From Formicarius rufipectus (lineage: Eukaryota; Chordata; Aves; Passeriformes; Formicariidae), in contig VXAU01004440.1 in assembly GCA_013399695.1 (NCBI GenBank), positions 631,079 through 695,078 of the forward strand: 64,000 nt of DNA. Reading direction: 5' to 3'. The notes below the pieces were generated by a model. The model was not told the DNA's origin and ran no database searches. It was given only the letters and a program-made list of their open reading frames with translations. The stretch's first letter is position 1. Each line of letters starts with the position of its first letter. This document shows positions 21,301 to 34,914 of this stretch, piece by piece. The translations under genes and the position numbers were made by a program.

Positions 21301-24300
21301 CCATCTCAGACCAGCACTAGTGATCATTGGCATTGTTCAGTGAACTTAATCCTTTCATCACATATATGACCAGCCCTCTTGCCTGGGCACAGTGAGGATG
21401 GGAACATGTTCCTATAGGGAATTCTGGTAAGCCCACCTCCCTGAGTTCATTTCTATCTCTTTGCATCGTCATTTACACAAGCACTGGTGATGACTCGTGC
21501 CAAAGATGTTGTCTTGAATGTCCCTTAATCTCTTGCCTTTTCTTGCCAAGCGAAATGATCCAGTCCATGGCTCATTAAAGTGCCCCTTTGGCATACTGCT
21601 CAAAGGACAGCAACCTCTGCTTGCCTCAGTCCTGTTTGCTCCAGATATCCTTGGAGACAGGGAGCATTAGAAGACTGTGCTGATGGTCACTGAGGTGTTT
21701 GCACCTGCAGTTGGCCACCAAAGCAACCTTCTGATATTGCGAGTCACCTCACTGCCTTACTTCCTGATTCCTATACAAACATAAGCCCTTCTTGGTGGCC
21801 CTCAACTCACCAACCTTCTTGTCCTTGTAGCACCAGGGAAACTTGGTAGCTGCCAGTCCTGACCGACGGACTGTGGCCTATCCAATAGGTCTGAGATAGC
21901 AGCACTGTTTATTGTTTTAATACCAAACTGAGGTATTTGAAGATATTTGATGTTTCATGGGATTTTGATTTGGAAGACTCATACAGTAGTATATGGAAAT
22001 CACAACAGCAGAATGATGCAGGACTTGTAATCACAATTCAAACCTGATTCCAGACACGGTGTTTGTATGCTCCACCATATCAAAGGGGGAACTTTTCTCC
22101 TCATTAGAGAAGTCCCAAACACAGATTGAATAAAAAGCAGCCTGGAAATCTTTAGATGACCTGCATTCTGAGTCAGTCTTACTATTTGTTTTTTAACAGT
22201 TTGCATTCTACTGCTTATTTTGTAAGAATTAATTTTATATTAATTTATTTTTCCCCATGCTAAGTCATGGGTCTTATTTTAGCCGTTACTTATGAAGGAA
22301 AAATCTTTGTATTTCACTAAAATCAAGCCCTGACATTTTTGGGTGAAAAGGAGAGCCTGCATAATGCCAGGAGTTATTTGGAGATTCAGAGTCAAGGACT
22401 CTAGGGTAATTGTGTGTGACATTTCAGATCTGAGATCTGTCTGCTTTGGGAAGGGGACAGCTCACTTGAAACATTTCCCAGCATCAAGGTTTTTCCTGAC
22501 TTCATCAGGAGTTTCAGGTCTAAATGGCGATTCAGTCAGATGTATCTCATGCCGTCAGCATGTGGATGCCAGCTCAGCCATGCAGGGACAGGGTGGCTTC
22601 GTGTGCCCTGGTGGAAGTTACACCAGGATGTAAGGCTGCATGTGATTAATAGATTATCAAATACTATATGCACTGTTGATTTTTTGGTTGGTTTTAGGAG
22701 TTATAACTGAAGTGAGACAAAATCAAAACCACTACAGTTAATTTTCAATTTTTGTTGCTAAAATACAGGAGAGGGGAAGCAGCCTGGATAAGATGTGGAT
22801 AATGCAAACCATATATACATGAAGCTGTCCTAACCTTTGATATACTTGTAAATAGTTTCTGTAGAGAGCAGCAGCAGCCAAAATGTGGAGAGCAGTGGGC
22901 ATTGTGCATCCCATTTTCTGTGCCATGGTGTTGGAGCCAGGGGTGTCTGATGAAATCTCATAATGAAACATGTGAATGCTTTGAGCAGTTGAATACAGTT
23001 CAGCAAGGCACAGCTGAAGTAATGTGGACTGCCTGTTTGCCAGTAAACAGATAATTGCATTCTCTTGTTTAATTGAATTTTTATGAAGGTAAAATAGATT
23101 TTGGTCAGGTCCACCATGAAAATGTGTCCTACTTATGGATCCCGTATATAGAGTGTCGAGATATAAGGGAGTGAAGGGGTGTCTTTCAGATATATAAATA
23201 AAGCTTGAGGTTAAATTGTTACAAAAATGATAGAATTTCCACAAATTATGCAATTTACATGTTTTTACCCAGAAGGTTTCCCATTGCTGCTGCTGTTATT
23301 GGTAGCAATTTCTTCATACATGCATTAGTCAGGGAACATTATTAGGCCACAAAAAGTTCTTTTGTTTTTGCAGAACAACCTTGCAGCTGTATCATTTGTA
23401 CATGGTTAATTTGCATTTCTTGGCTACCAGCCATTCTAAATGGTAAAGAGCATAGTACTGGACAATGTGAGGGTTTTTTGGGTTTATTTTAAAAAGGAAA
23501 AAATCTAAGAATCCTTTTGATTCATGTTCTTTCTCACGAGGCTATCATTTCAAAGGCTTGACATGCAAGTTATGTCATCACAACCTCCTCTGTTCTTCTT
23601 TATTTGCCTCATGAACAATTTTCACATGGAGCAGGGACTGGTTATTCTCAAGAATATTCTTACTCTTTGAAAATAGTAAAAACTTTCTGATTCCCTAAGG
23701 TGCTGTGGGCAAAATTAATAATACCAGTTTGTTGCTTCATTCACAGTCACTTTCCATTGGGCATTACAACTTCACTCTTATTTACAGTTTGGGATTTGAG
23801 CTTGGGCTGGGAAGTCAAAAGCTGAGTACTTGCTTTTTTCTGTATGCTGTATAGACTACAGTGAGGAATCAAGCAGACTTATGTGACTTCCTCATAGCTT
23901 TTGTCAGTGAAAGTTGAAGAGCCTGGGTAGAGAATCTTCTTTCCAGTTTTCAGATGTCCTTTTGGTTTAGGTACCAATATTCCAATACCTGAAGGTAGTT
24001 TTTAAAGCTGAAGACCACTGAAAATTTTGCTGCCTAACAGAAAACTCAGAAAATCACACTTCAGGTGAGAAAAGGGACACATTTAAAAACAAAAATATGA
24101 GACAGAGGGAATTCTCTTAATTTTCAAATTCCTTCATTTGGAAAGAAGATGATAAAATGTAGCTGGAGTTTCTAGAATTATTACTGTCTCTATTTAGTAT
24201 AGCTAAAAGCAGTAGTCCAGATTTTTTTTGGATCTAGGGCAGCCTTGGCCTTCTATCAGCCATTAAATGTTTTTGAAGGTTAGCATCTCACTGCCTTTTA

Positions 24301-27018
24301 AATTAGAAATATTATCCTCTGAATTTGCTATGAAGACTTTGTTCTCTGGTCTCATTGGTCTATAAGAGGTGTTATACCATGGTTTAACTGTCCGTAAAGC
24401 ACACTGGCTGTAAGACATTCCTAAAATAACTGGATTATTTTAATGGTTGTTCATAGAGTTCTGATTTGGATGCTAGGAGCATATTTTCTTTAATAAAGTC
24501 CTGTCCTTGTAAGGAAGTAATCCATCCCCAAAGTCAATTTTAAGTTTCTTGTTCACTTTAAATATTTCATTGCATTAATTTTTCAAATCAACAAAACAAA
24601 CATTCATCAAGTGAAACTAAGCATGTCACTCTTGAATCTGTACATCTGTTGCTCTCCTACAGCTTTTCTGCATAATTCATTTCAATGCATTTAAAGTGTA
24701 CTTCTCACTAAAAATCCTTAAGCACATTTATGTACACAACTTGTATTTAAAAAGGACAAAAGGTGGGAAAGAGTTTCATGGCAAGGACGTTCATTAGCAT
24801 AACTGTTTCTCTTTTTTGCCTTAGTTTTTTTTTGTCTATTGAATGTGTACCTGTGGACTGCCTTTAACCACCTACCTCAGTGTATTCTGTCATCTGTCCC
24901 TTGAAGTCTCTCTAAATGTGACTCATCTCTTTAGTGCCATTAGAAATTTCCTCAGGATATTTTCTCTTACTCCTGATGTCTTTGTTCCTCTTTATGTGCA
25001 TACATGCTCTTCATCTTCTCTTCACCCTCCTTTCATCACTTCACATAATTTGTGTACACGATATGTTCTGCCCATCAGTCCTGCTATCAGTCAAGAGAAT
25101 AGCCATCATTTGCTCAGGTGCCCTAAAGAGTTCTTGTGTGTTGGCTGGAATGCTGGAAAGAATTTTGATTTTTGTATTTTATTACATTCATGGTTTCTGT
25201 TCCTCCATTGATACTTTCAATCATTTTACCATTTGATTTCGTTTCCTTTATTTTAGCATTGTGCAGTTGTTTGTATTTCTTAAACCACATGCAGAAAACA
25301 AGCGAGTCTGGCAGCTTGAGGTGACAACCTGTAGAAATTGGTAACTTATTTCAGTGACTGCTGAAATTTGCTCTCTGAAATTCCTCATAGGTATTTAAGA
25401 TTAGGTGTGATTGTTAAATGCAATCATAAGTGTTCTCATAACACTTGAAGAATTTTAAGAAAAGCTTATAACTGTGTAAGAGAACTCAAAATGCTTTGTC
25501 AGGAAAAGGAGATCCATATTTGAAAAGAAAAGATATAAAATGGCAATTTAAGAGCTTATCTTCAGGAATCATTCTCGGGCAATACATGATGTTTTAGGTA
25601 GGATGGCTTATGATTTCTCTGGAGTTTTTTATTTAGCTTTTTACATGTATGACTTAGAAACCTCACAGGAGGCATACGTTAAATGAAATTGGAAGTTAAA
25701 TACATAGCAATTGTCTACTTGAGTAAACGTTTTCCATCTTAGAAATGAGAGTTGAAATACACTTATTGTAAAAGTTTATTCAGAGTTTATGTGTGAAGCT
25801 CTTCTTTGCTTCCTGGATGTGATACAATGTCAGTCAGTGAGGAAGAGATTGAAAGCCATATATGGGGCCTTTAGAAAGGTTGAGTCAGGTGCATTCAGTC
25901 ACTTCAGTTTCCTTGAAATTGAGTAATAGAAAGTGCAGCTGTGAATGGAAAATTGGGAGGAAAAGTTATGTCATTCTGTCCTAATCACCTAGTGCCAAAT
26001 AAGCAGCACAGGTTTGGATTCAGCAGTGTCAAGTGTAGGTTATGAACTATGGGAAAGGAGGTCAGCCCTGGGAGGTGGTGGGTCTGGAGGCAGCTGAGCT
26101 GATGTGCACTGGAAGGCCGCCCCTTGCACTTCAGTGAGAGTTTGGTCTCTTCAGTAGCAGGCAAGCACAATTTTCAGGTGCAGACAATTGTGAGATTAAT
26201 TCATCCATGTTCAACATCAGGAGAAAAAGAGTTTCACGTGGACTCTAAATCTATGTTTGCATTGCCCTTCTACAGGTGGAAGGACTTGAGAGTAATGCAC
26301 TTGCACTCTTAGGGGATTTTGTCTGATGTATCATCTAGTTCAAGCTTTTTCATAAATACAATAAACATTGCGTGCTACAGCAACAAAAAAGGTAAATATT
26401 GAGGACAGTGGACTGCAATAATTTATCTTCAGAAGGTCTTAGCATTAGAAATGACTGATGCAAAATTCCTCATCTTTGCTTTTGCTTTGTGGTCACATAT
26501 ACAGCAGGGTTTTGCACAAAGAGTGAGCACCATACAAGTTGTTTCAAGGTATTTCAACTACTGGAAACCTGTGAAATTTTAAAGAGCAGAGTTAGGTGCA
26601 TGGGTTGATTTTTACCAAGTAGTTCTAGGTAATTTCACTGTACCCTGGTGAGAATGAATGAAAATCCTGAAAAGTATACTTAGGATGACAAGGCAGATAA
26701 TGTTTTCTTACCATCTGTTTATTTCACAAATGTCTACAGTTTGTTTTCTTGAACTTTCTTTATATTGGATATTGAGCACTGTCCGTGGAAGCCAGGGCAT
26801 TGGTCTGACCATGTCATTTCTGGTTTGCCCCAGCAAGCACCATCTTCTGTATGCCTGCTTTGTTCATTTTGTTGTTCCTTTTTGGCTTTCATGGCACTGC
26901 ATAGAATGAAATTGGGAAAAAAACTCTTTGTTATTACGTTTAGAAGCTAGAAGACTAAAGCAAAAATATTTCTTATTCCAAACTACTAATTGAAGTCCTA
27001 ATTAGTCAATGAACCCAA

Positions 27019-27019
27019 N
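27019..27019. other. Ambiguous base (n)
   Basis: The only unresolved base in the window. It lies in intronic sequence and affects no coding feature. Confidence 1.
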
Positions 27020-29595
27020 TGCACCAGTTTTATTTAATTTCATCTCTAAACTATCTCATACTTTAATTTCTTGATGTCAGAGACTGGATTTGTCTATGTC
27101 TTGGAAAGCTCCCAGAACAATAGTGCTGGGAATCGTCAAGTGCCACTGCAGTGCAAGGAATAGTTGATTAGGCTATGGTCAAGTCAATGGCTATCTCCTG
27201 ATCAGGAGAGACTTTCATGTCCCCTTGTATTAAGCTTCAGTGATGTGCTGCATACTGTAGTCAATAAAGAGCATTTTGCTGTTCCTGCACGTTGGAAATA
27301 ATACATGACTCTGCAAGTATTGATCAAAGAGCTCTACTCTGTTAATCCTCCTGCTTGTAGCAATGTTAAATATTTAGGGATTCTCCCTTAGTCTCCTGAA
27401 AAGTCTTTCAGCCCTGCAGAGGATGCTCAGCCTTTCTGCTTTATACGTGTATTGTAACAGTATGTTACTCTTCTTACTTCTCAAGCATGCATGTGTAACA
27501 AAGCATTAAACTATGCTTGCACCAGGATTAAGGCTTTATTGCAGAAACATGTTGTGAATGTATACGTTGATTGGGATGGTGTTCTAACTCAGAATTAAAA
27601 AGGAGAATGCCTCGGAGAGAAAATCCATCAGTGCCTCATCTCCAAGTGGCTGAGTTACATTAAGGACAGGGATAGGCTAACAGTGTGCAGCATGTAGCTT
27701 TTTCATGAGATAGCAGATAACAAAGAAGATGTATTCATATCAGGGTTATTTATGCAGATTATCTGAAAATTAACAGAGTACTAAAAAAAAATTCTTTCCC
27801 TGCTAACTGCTTATTTGTTGTATCTGTATTCTCATCAAGAAGTCTCAGATGTTTGTAGCAGAAGATACAATGAATCATGTAGGCTTTCTAGCTGCTGTAC
27901 TTGTTCGTTGACCTCATGTAAATGTAATCATTTATCCTCAATTTTTTATACTAATGTATCGAAGGCAGACTTGGTATTGTCAGGCGTGCAATGGAATACG
28001 CTCCAGGAAACCTTCCTTCCAGTGGTGAGGTGACAAATGAAAAAGAAAATAAAAATGGATTTTGCAATTTAAAACATAGTGTGCTCAGGGAAGAATGCAT
28101 AGCCAGCTATAATGTGATATGATTCATTTCTATATATGCAGGAAAGGATTTTACACAAAAGCTTTTTGGGAGATGTACAGGATATTTAAAGTAACATGAA
28201 GACTATTCAACATAATGGTGCTTGCTTTATCTATCACAGACTAGAAGAAAGGTTTAAATCTTTGTATTTGCCCTCTTATCTTTCAGTATGATGTCACATT
28301 ATGCCTCATTCCATTACCTATTTAATCATCCCTTAGACCTGATTATGTGTTTGGAGGGGAAGGTTGGCAGAGAGAGTAAAACAAACTACACACATGCTTC
28401 TCACATTAAATCCCTGAAGATCTTGTTCATGCAATGCAAAAAAAATTGCATTTTAGATATCCTCAAAGCTGGTGTGAAAGAAGTCAGTGCTTTGTGTTGA
28501 CAATTTTACATGACTTTGAAGGATTTTTTTCTCCTCCTAGGTGATCAATGGTGAGTGGATTTTAATGGTTTGAGCTGCTGTGATGCTAATTAGAGATAAA
28601 ATATCCAGTGTTTCAGACCCTTAGTGTTCAGTCTTAAATCCCAGCATGGGTGTTAGAAGGGACAGGGTATTTTTAAAAAGCTAATCTTCATTTAGGTGAT
28701 TTTGTGGGGTGAAACCGTGTGAAAATATGGCCTTTACTGGGGACAGGGCTTGGGAGGCTTCAGTGGCTGATGGTGCCACAGAGTGGCAAAGAATGACTGC
28801 AGCTTCCCCTTTCTTTCCTCGTGTCTGAGGATACAAAATTGCACAGAGATGATATCTTATTTCTTCTGTCAGATCTTCTCAACAGTTTAAGAAATCGGGT
28901 TTCTCTCAGCAGGATTCAAGGTAATGTTTTGCAAATACCTTTTTTTTTTCCTTACTTCTATTCCTGTATATGAGGAAACCATCCCAGTTTCCCCAGTAGA
29001 CATACAGTGAGGTGATGGGTTGGTGTGCTTGATACCTTTTGTATACAGCATCCTGCTCAGATGAGTTGACTACACCTTCCAAAGACTCCTATTTTTTCTG
29101 AGAAGTGCATATGGAACTAAAGCCCCTAAATTTTGCCCACTGGATTGCAGAGACAGTTGCTGTGTGGTCAGTGTGAAACACCCCCAACATGAGTGTCTGG
29201 GGTCTAGACAGAAACAGAGCCCATATCTACAGCTTTCTAAATGCAGGTCTTAATTTTGAGATTAGAACACATTTGTAATCCTCCTAGTCTCTACTGACTG
29301 GCTCTCAAAACAGAGTATAAAACTTGGCCTCTGTGAGAACTGATCTTAGCGTAAGTGGTTGGGTCCTACGTTTTTGGAGCATTTCTGTTATTTCACTGAT
29401 TTCCATTGGTGTGTTTTCATTTGTGGCAGACAGATGTATCTGAATATATGATTTCTTGTTTAGTATTACATTTTTGTGCTTATTTTTCATCACTTATATG
29501 TAAATAAATGGTGCTGCCAAAGTTGGGAATTGAACTCACAAGGCTGACCTAGCAGTCGTGATCAGATTTATCCTCAGGTGAGTTGACTAAATCAA

Positions 29596-29726
29596 TGTGT
29601 TCAAGGCCAGCTTGGATGGAGCTTTGAACAACCTGGTCTAGTGCAAGGTGTCCCTACCCATGGCAGGGTGGGGGTGGAACTAAATGATATTTAAGGTCCC
29701 TTCCAACCAAGGGCATTCTATGATAG
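29596..29726 (+). mobile_element. CR1 LINE 3'-end fragment
   Basis: About 130 bases match the terminal part of avian CR1 elements in sense orientation. They show GTTCAAGGCCAGCTTGGATG, then CAACCTGGTCTAGTGCAAGG, TGGCAGGG, AAGGTCCCTTCCAACC and a terminal ATTCTATGATAG. CR1 elements are non-LTR retrotransposons that end in short ATTCTATG-type repeats rather than poly-A and are usually severely 5'-truncated. Only the extreme 3' end remains, with no complete coding sequence, so it is immobile. Confidence 0.9.
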
Positions 29727-32700
29727 TTTGCTTTAGACTAATGGCTCCTCACTCTCTGTTCAGAGTAGGAAGTTATGGGAGATGCAACTGCCTCTTATAT
29801 CCTCCATAACCATTCATGGAAATACATGGGCATCAGTGGGTGTGGAAAGATGTCTCTGCTCTGAGTACAAAGATGCATTTTTCTATGCAAAGGATTTGAA
29901 GCTAGAAATGAACTACTTCCTAATACTCCAGACCATGACACGAGGAAGGGACCCAGGCCATACTGTGCTGGGGGGTTCAAAGTTTCCTCTTTTCATGGAT
30001 TATATACTCAAACAACAAAGTGTTGGTTGCTGTGCTAGTAATCTTGTGGAGATAGAAATATAGCACAAGCCTTATGCTCAGCTAAATATATTCTTGAAAG
30101 TACCTGTATAAATGCATTTATTTTCACTGTTTGTCTGATATGATTTCTAAGTTGCAACAGTTTGTCAGTAACGTGGGATTACTCTTAGGACTTTAGTGGA
30201 CTGTGGAGCAGTTGCAATCTGGTGCCCTGTGGTGAAACTGAAGTGGTTACAGAAAAGGCCCTGTAGTGGATGGCAGCTGGCATATTCATCAGGAGTAGAA
30301 CAGGCTCATTCCTCATTCTGGAGGGAGAAGATTCCTTTATTATAATAATTTTAAAAAAAAAAAAAGTTCTTAAAAAGGTAGAGTGTGCTTAATCATAAAA
30401 TTAAGAAAAAAATCAAGATGAGTGGGTGTACACTGCAGTGGAATAGACTAACAATGTGTGAAAGTGTGCTACGGAGCATGAAATACAAGGGCATGTTTGT
30501 TTTTTTTTCTTTTTAGTTTGGGAATACTTGTATGATCAGAGCTGTGTGATGAAGAGCTTTAACTTTTGTAGGGAGATGTTTAGCAGAGTGTATTTGCTGG
30601 ACTATTTGTCCTTCATGGCAAAAAGCTCCTTTGTGCCTTGTAAGCCCGTGTGGCCTGACAGAGGTAGTTTTGTGTCGATGCTGAGTGATTGCATGCTTTC
30701 TGGGTCATTCATGTTAACATTCTGATTGTAGTGGTGAGTTACATGGGATGAGCTGAAGAGGTTGTGATGTTACACTGGAATGTACTAACTCAAGTGAAAT
30801 AAAAAGACATTTATCTAACAGCAAAGCTTTGAGACAAAGTGAATCACATAAATAGATAATCTTTAAAGCAAACTTTCTGCTCTGTGATCTGGTGGTGTTG
30901 TCAGCTGATGTCCTAACCTTGGTGTCCTTCATAGTTTGCTCAGTGTTTTACAGCAACCGTGATCTTGGAAAGTCTGTATAAAATACTAGGATGGGCTCAG
31001 TAATGCTAAGGTATGAATCCTTTTGAGAGCTCCACTTCCCTGATAATTCTGTCATGCATTGGGAAAATATACTTGATTCTGGAGAGCAAGCGAATGGAAA
31101 TTGTGAGAAGGAGAGGGGGGCGTAATCCTGCATGGATGAAAACACTTTGCATTATAACCAGCTCTGTTCTGCCAGTTAACCACCACCAGGAGACAAAAGA
31201 CAAGAGTAAGTACTCTGCTGTTAAGCCTGAGTGTTATATCTTGATTCTTTTCTGCCAAAAGCACTTTGGACTAAGTGCACAGCTGTACATCAGGCTTGAG
31301 AATCCCACTTGATTTGGAATTTTTACACCTCAGTGCATCTATATGCTGACTCTGTGTCTGGATGACAATAGTCTCTTCTCTTTGTTGGACAGAGCACAGA
31401 GCTGCATAATCTGCCTCTAAATAAAATTAATTCAGTGTTCCTTTAAAAGCAGTGACAGGTAAAACCCCAGACCTTGGCTCTTAGTGAATTGTATAAATCC
31501 TGAAATAAATCTTTGACCAGTCACACAGAGCAAACTCACCTTCCTTGAACTTGGTTTTTGAAGACTTATCTGCCTCGGAGATCTCTGTTGCTCATTCCCT
31601 GCCCCTTCTATGCATAGAAGTTTCATTGATCTCAACAGGATTTCTGTATACTAGGCATTGCCAGGATATGCAGTGGAGACCTGTAGTGCAGATAAGAGAT
31701 GCACAATACTGATTGGGAAGAAAATATGCAGCAGAAGATTGTCCACCAAGAACATGTAGTTAGCTTTTTATGTGGAGATTGGCACTGAGCTGAATTTGTT
31801 TCATACAATTCATACTGAGTGTGATTTATGTTTCATACTGTTTTCAAGCTTCATTCATCAATACCTCTGTGAATGCTCCAGATCCTCCTCTGCTGCATTC
31901 AGGTATTGGCTCCCATTTTAAACTATTGCTAAAATAGGTGTCTGTGGCTATGAGGTGCACATGTATATAGTGCATTCTATGGAATTCTGTAGGGAAGAGG
32001 AAAGGGGCATTCTGTATGTGTTTTAATAGTTATGAGAAGTATTTCTTTTGAATTGTCCTGCAGCTACTGTGTACACTTGCCTTGTCCCAGCAGTTCTGTG
32101 TGGAAGCTTGGAGGATTAGCTTTGCAGCAGTCCAAGTAGGGAGACATTATTATGTCTCCCATAAGAAATAAGGAAGAGTAAAAAAATAACAGGACTGTCT
32201 AGTTTGCGGATTAGACAAGAGTCGATGACTCTCTGCTATTATTTCAGCCAAATAGTTCCTCTCATACTCTGCAATGCCTAAACTCTTTTGATCTGATTAT
32301 TTTACCTCAGAAGGTCACTCTCCTTCCATTGTCCTTGTTCAGGTACAGAATATGTTAATAAAGCAAGGTTAGAGGAACTGTTAGGGATCTCTTCCTTGTT
32401 TTGGTGTTAGTCTCCCACTCTTCCCTCATATAGACTTTAGCTCTCATTAAGCCCCTTCTCTTTTAAATTTAAATTGTTTTTATCTCATATTGCCAACAAA
32501 TCAATCAGTGGAGCCATCCCTATGAATACAGAACATCCATAGAGGCCAGCATTGATTTCTCCTCAGCTGCTTCTTATTATAAAGTTCCCTGGTGTGAGGA
32601 AGACACTAAATAGAAGCTAGTAAACATTACATGTCTCATACATTTTCATATTCTGACAAATACAGTTTGGGGATTTTTTTTTTCATTGAGAATTTAGCTT

Positions 32701-33602
32701 TTATTTCTTGGAAAAAGGTAAAAAAACCCATTTCTCCAATTCTTTTTTTTCTCCGGTGTCAAAGAGTAGGAACTTGCACAGGTATTGGGAGTCATTATTC
32801 ACCCTGATCAACAGAGTGTGGTTGCCTTGCAATGATCACTTGCATGGTAGAAATATTTAAATTTCCTACTGCGTTAATTGGTGTTAGTAGTTAAGTCTGG
32901 AAGATAGGAATTTCTCAGCTACCAGGAAGTCATTTGCTAACCAGTCTGATTAGTAAAGAAAGACAAGTTATTTTAGTAGTATTTTTAGCTTGTCCAGAAA
33001 GAAAACCAAAATTGCAGAAACAAAAATATACCACTGAGAAACCTGCCACTTTTTCTTATTAACGCCTTGCAGCCCGTTGTGCATTTATTTGTGAAATACC
33101 ATTACATCAATGGCCAATGTTGTGAAAAGCAGCTACATAAAGATAAGGAAACCCAGCATAAGTGCACCTGACTCCCTTGTTGACACAGAAGGTGGGCTAC
33201 TCCTCTTGTGTCACTGTAAATTTGTGTCCCAAGTCAAACTTCAAAAAAACCAGTTAGCACTTTCCCTGAGGAGTGCTGTTTGGTCTGATGTTGTCATAGG
33301 GTGATTGTTACCAGGAGTTGTTGGGGTTAAGCATCTCCTGCCACTCCCACGGTTACACTCTCCCCTCACCTCCTCTGCCAGCTGGAGGTCAGACAGCCCC
33401 AGAATGACAGAGGATCCCCAGTGGGCACAGCTTTCTCTCCTGGTTCAAATTTTGTGGAAATAGGAAAAAAAAAATCCCTGTCCTCCATGTAGCAGAGCTG
33501 TTTGCTCACAGTCTTTACCCACTGCAGATGAAATGCTTGCTACAGCTTACTGTCCTTTAATTTAAGGAAGGGTCAGATTAGACTTGTGAATGTGACAACA
33601 GT
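29727..33602. other. Intronic stretch with no gene recognised
   Basis: This is AT-rich sequence between two CR1 fragments, with an A13 run at 30353-30365 and only short, non-informative open frames. No RNA gene or promoter motif was identified. Confidence 0.55.
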
Positions 33603-34128
33603 TTTCACTGAATGGGTCACTTGGAAGGGACCACAGTGGGTCATCTGGTCCAACCTCCCTGCTCAAGCAGGGTCATCCCAGAGCACGTTGCACAAGATTT
33701 CATCCAGAAGGTTCTTGAATATATGCGGTGAGAGGGATTCCACAATCTCTCTGGACAATCTGTTCCAGTGCATGGTCACCCACGTAGTAGAGAGGTTATT
33801 CCTCGCTTTCAGTTGGAACTTCCTGTGCATCAGTTTCTGCCAGTTGCTTTTCGTTCTATTGCTTGACACCACCAAGAAGATCCTGGATCCATCCTCTTCA
33901 CACCCTCCCTTCAGATACTTACAGACATTGATAAGATTCCCTACAAGTTGTTTCTTTTCGAGGCTGTACAGACTCAACTCCCTCAGTCTTTCCTTGTAAG
34001 AGAAATGCTCCAGTCCCTTAATCAGCTTTGTTGCCCCCCACTGCATGTCCTCCAGGAGTTCCATGTCTCTCTCATACTGAGAAGTCCATAACTGGGCACA
34101 GCACTTCAGATGCTGCCTCAAACAGGTC
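33603..34128 (-). mobile_element. 5'-truncated CR1 LINE with remnant of ORF2 C-terminus
   Basis: On the minus strand the element runs from about 34128 to 33603. An uninterrupted 152-codon frame (34121-33663) carries the typical C-terminal region of CR1 ORF2, downstream of the reverse transcriptase. It includes a YERDMELLEDMQ-type stretch, RLRELSLYSLEK, a YLKGG block, SSNRTKSNW and HWNRLSREIVES. The 3' end at the left edge has the TTGGAAGGGACC-like CR1 terminus but a degraded ATTCTATG tail. Only a few percent of a full-length element is left; it lacks the endonuclease and catalytic RT domains and cannot move. The frame is open because the copy is short, not because it is under selection. Confidence 0.92.
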
Positions 34129-34888
34129 TCTTCACTTTTGCTCCTCTCTCAGCTCTTATGCCGAATGTAATTGGTTGTGGTGTTTATACACCAGAATTGA
34201 GCCTACTGGGTCTAGACATCTGTTTGGAAGTTTTAAGAGGGTTTTTGTTTGTTTGTTCCCTTTTTTTCTTCCACCCTAATGCTATCAAGTGGCTACTTCT
34301 CTAGACAGACTCTGTGTAGGTTGTTGGCTTCTTTTAGTCCCTATATATGATGATCTAACATGATTAAGAGAACCTATGCATTCTTCAGCTTTGGAATTTA
34401 AATTTCAATTTCTTCTAGGAGAAACAAATCCAACCTGCATTGCAGACCTACAGAAAATGCATTAATATATATTAACCTGGAAGTTCACAGTGGAATAAAT
34501 TGAGAGGTTCAGCAATTCTTCTTTCAGTGGTACCATGTCCAGAGACATTTAAATTCATTTTTATTTTAAATTGGGTTTCTTTCTGAATTCCAGGCCAGAC
34601 CAGCAATCATCTCTATTTCTCAGCATTTTTAATGAAAGCGTCTGCTATGCTGGGCTGATGTGATATGCAAGGAAGTGGATGGTTAAGAGAGGTAAGGGAC
34701 TGAATACCATAAGTGAGCCCAGGATGTGGATCAAATGTGAGTGACTTCTGTAGGCAGAGAAAACGAGGCAATGGTAATTTCTGTCATTATTTCTGTCCTT
34801 CACCCATCCATATGGTGATGGCAGTTTTCACAGAGAAGTCAAAAAGAGAGAAACACTGAAGTTTTAATCAAACTCTTCCTTAGGTTCC

Positions 34889-34914
34889 TTTTTTTTTTTT
34901 TTTTTTTTTTTTTT
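34889..34914. repeat. Poly-T run (26 bases)
   Basis: Uninterrupted T26, a likely length-polymorphic site. No adjacent retroelement body was recognised on either strand. Confidence 0.95.

Larger units (their letters stand above)
15066..29595. other. Long intronic stretch without genes or recognisable interspersed repeats
   Basis: This is mostly unique AT-rich sequence. Items noted inside it are a poly-A run (15724-15737), a pyrimidine tract (15899-15984), a homeodomain-site-rich stretch (about 17180-17660), poly-T at 18335-18352, an unusually balanced-composition stretch (about 21020-21860), a 171-codon minus-strand ORF of unknown meaning (22738-23253) and one unresolved base at 27019. I see no exon, tRNA, rRNA or CR1 element in this segment. 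Confidence 0.55.

Noticed and set aside
21640..21880. Possible histone H3 pseudogene on the minus strand (a short run resembling the RRYQK region and another resembling the KDIQ region)
   Set aside because: Spacing between the two matches is far too short and the rest does not align; treated as chance similarity.
33586..33999. Plus-strand 137-codon ORF
   Set aside because: It is the antisense shadow of the minus-strand CR1 fragment.
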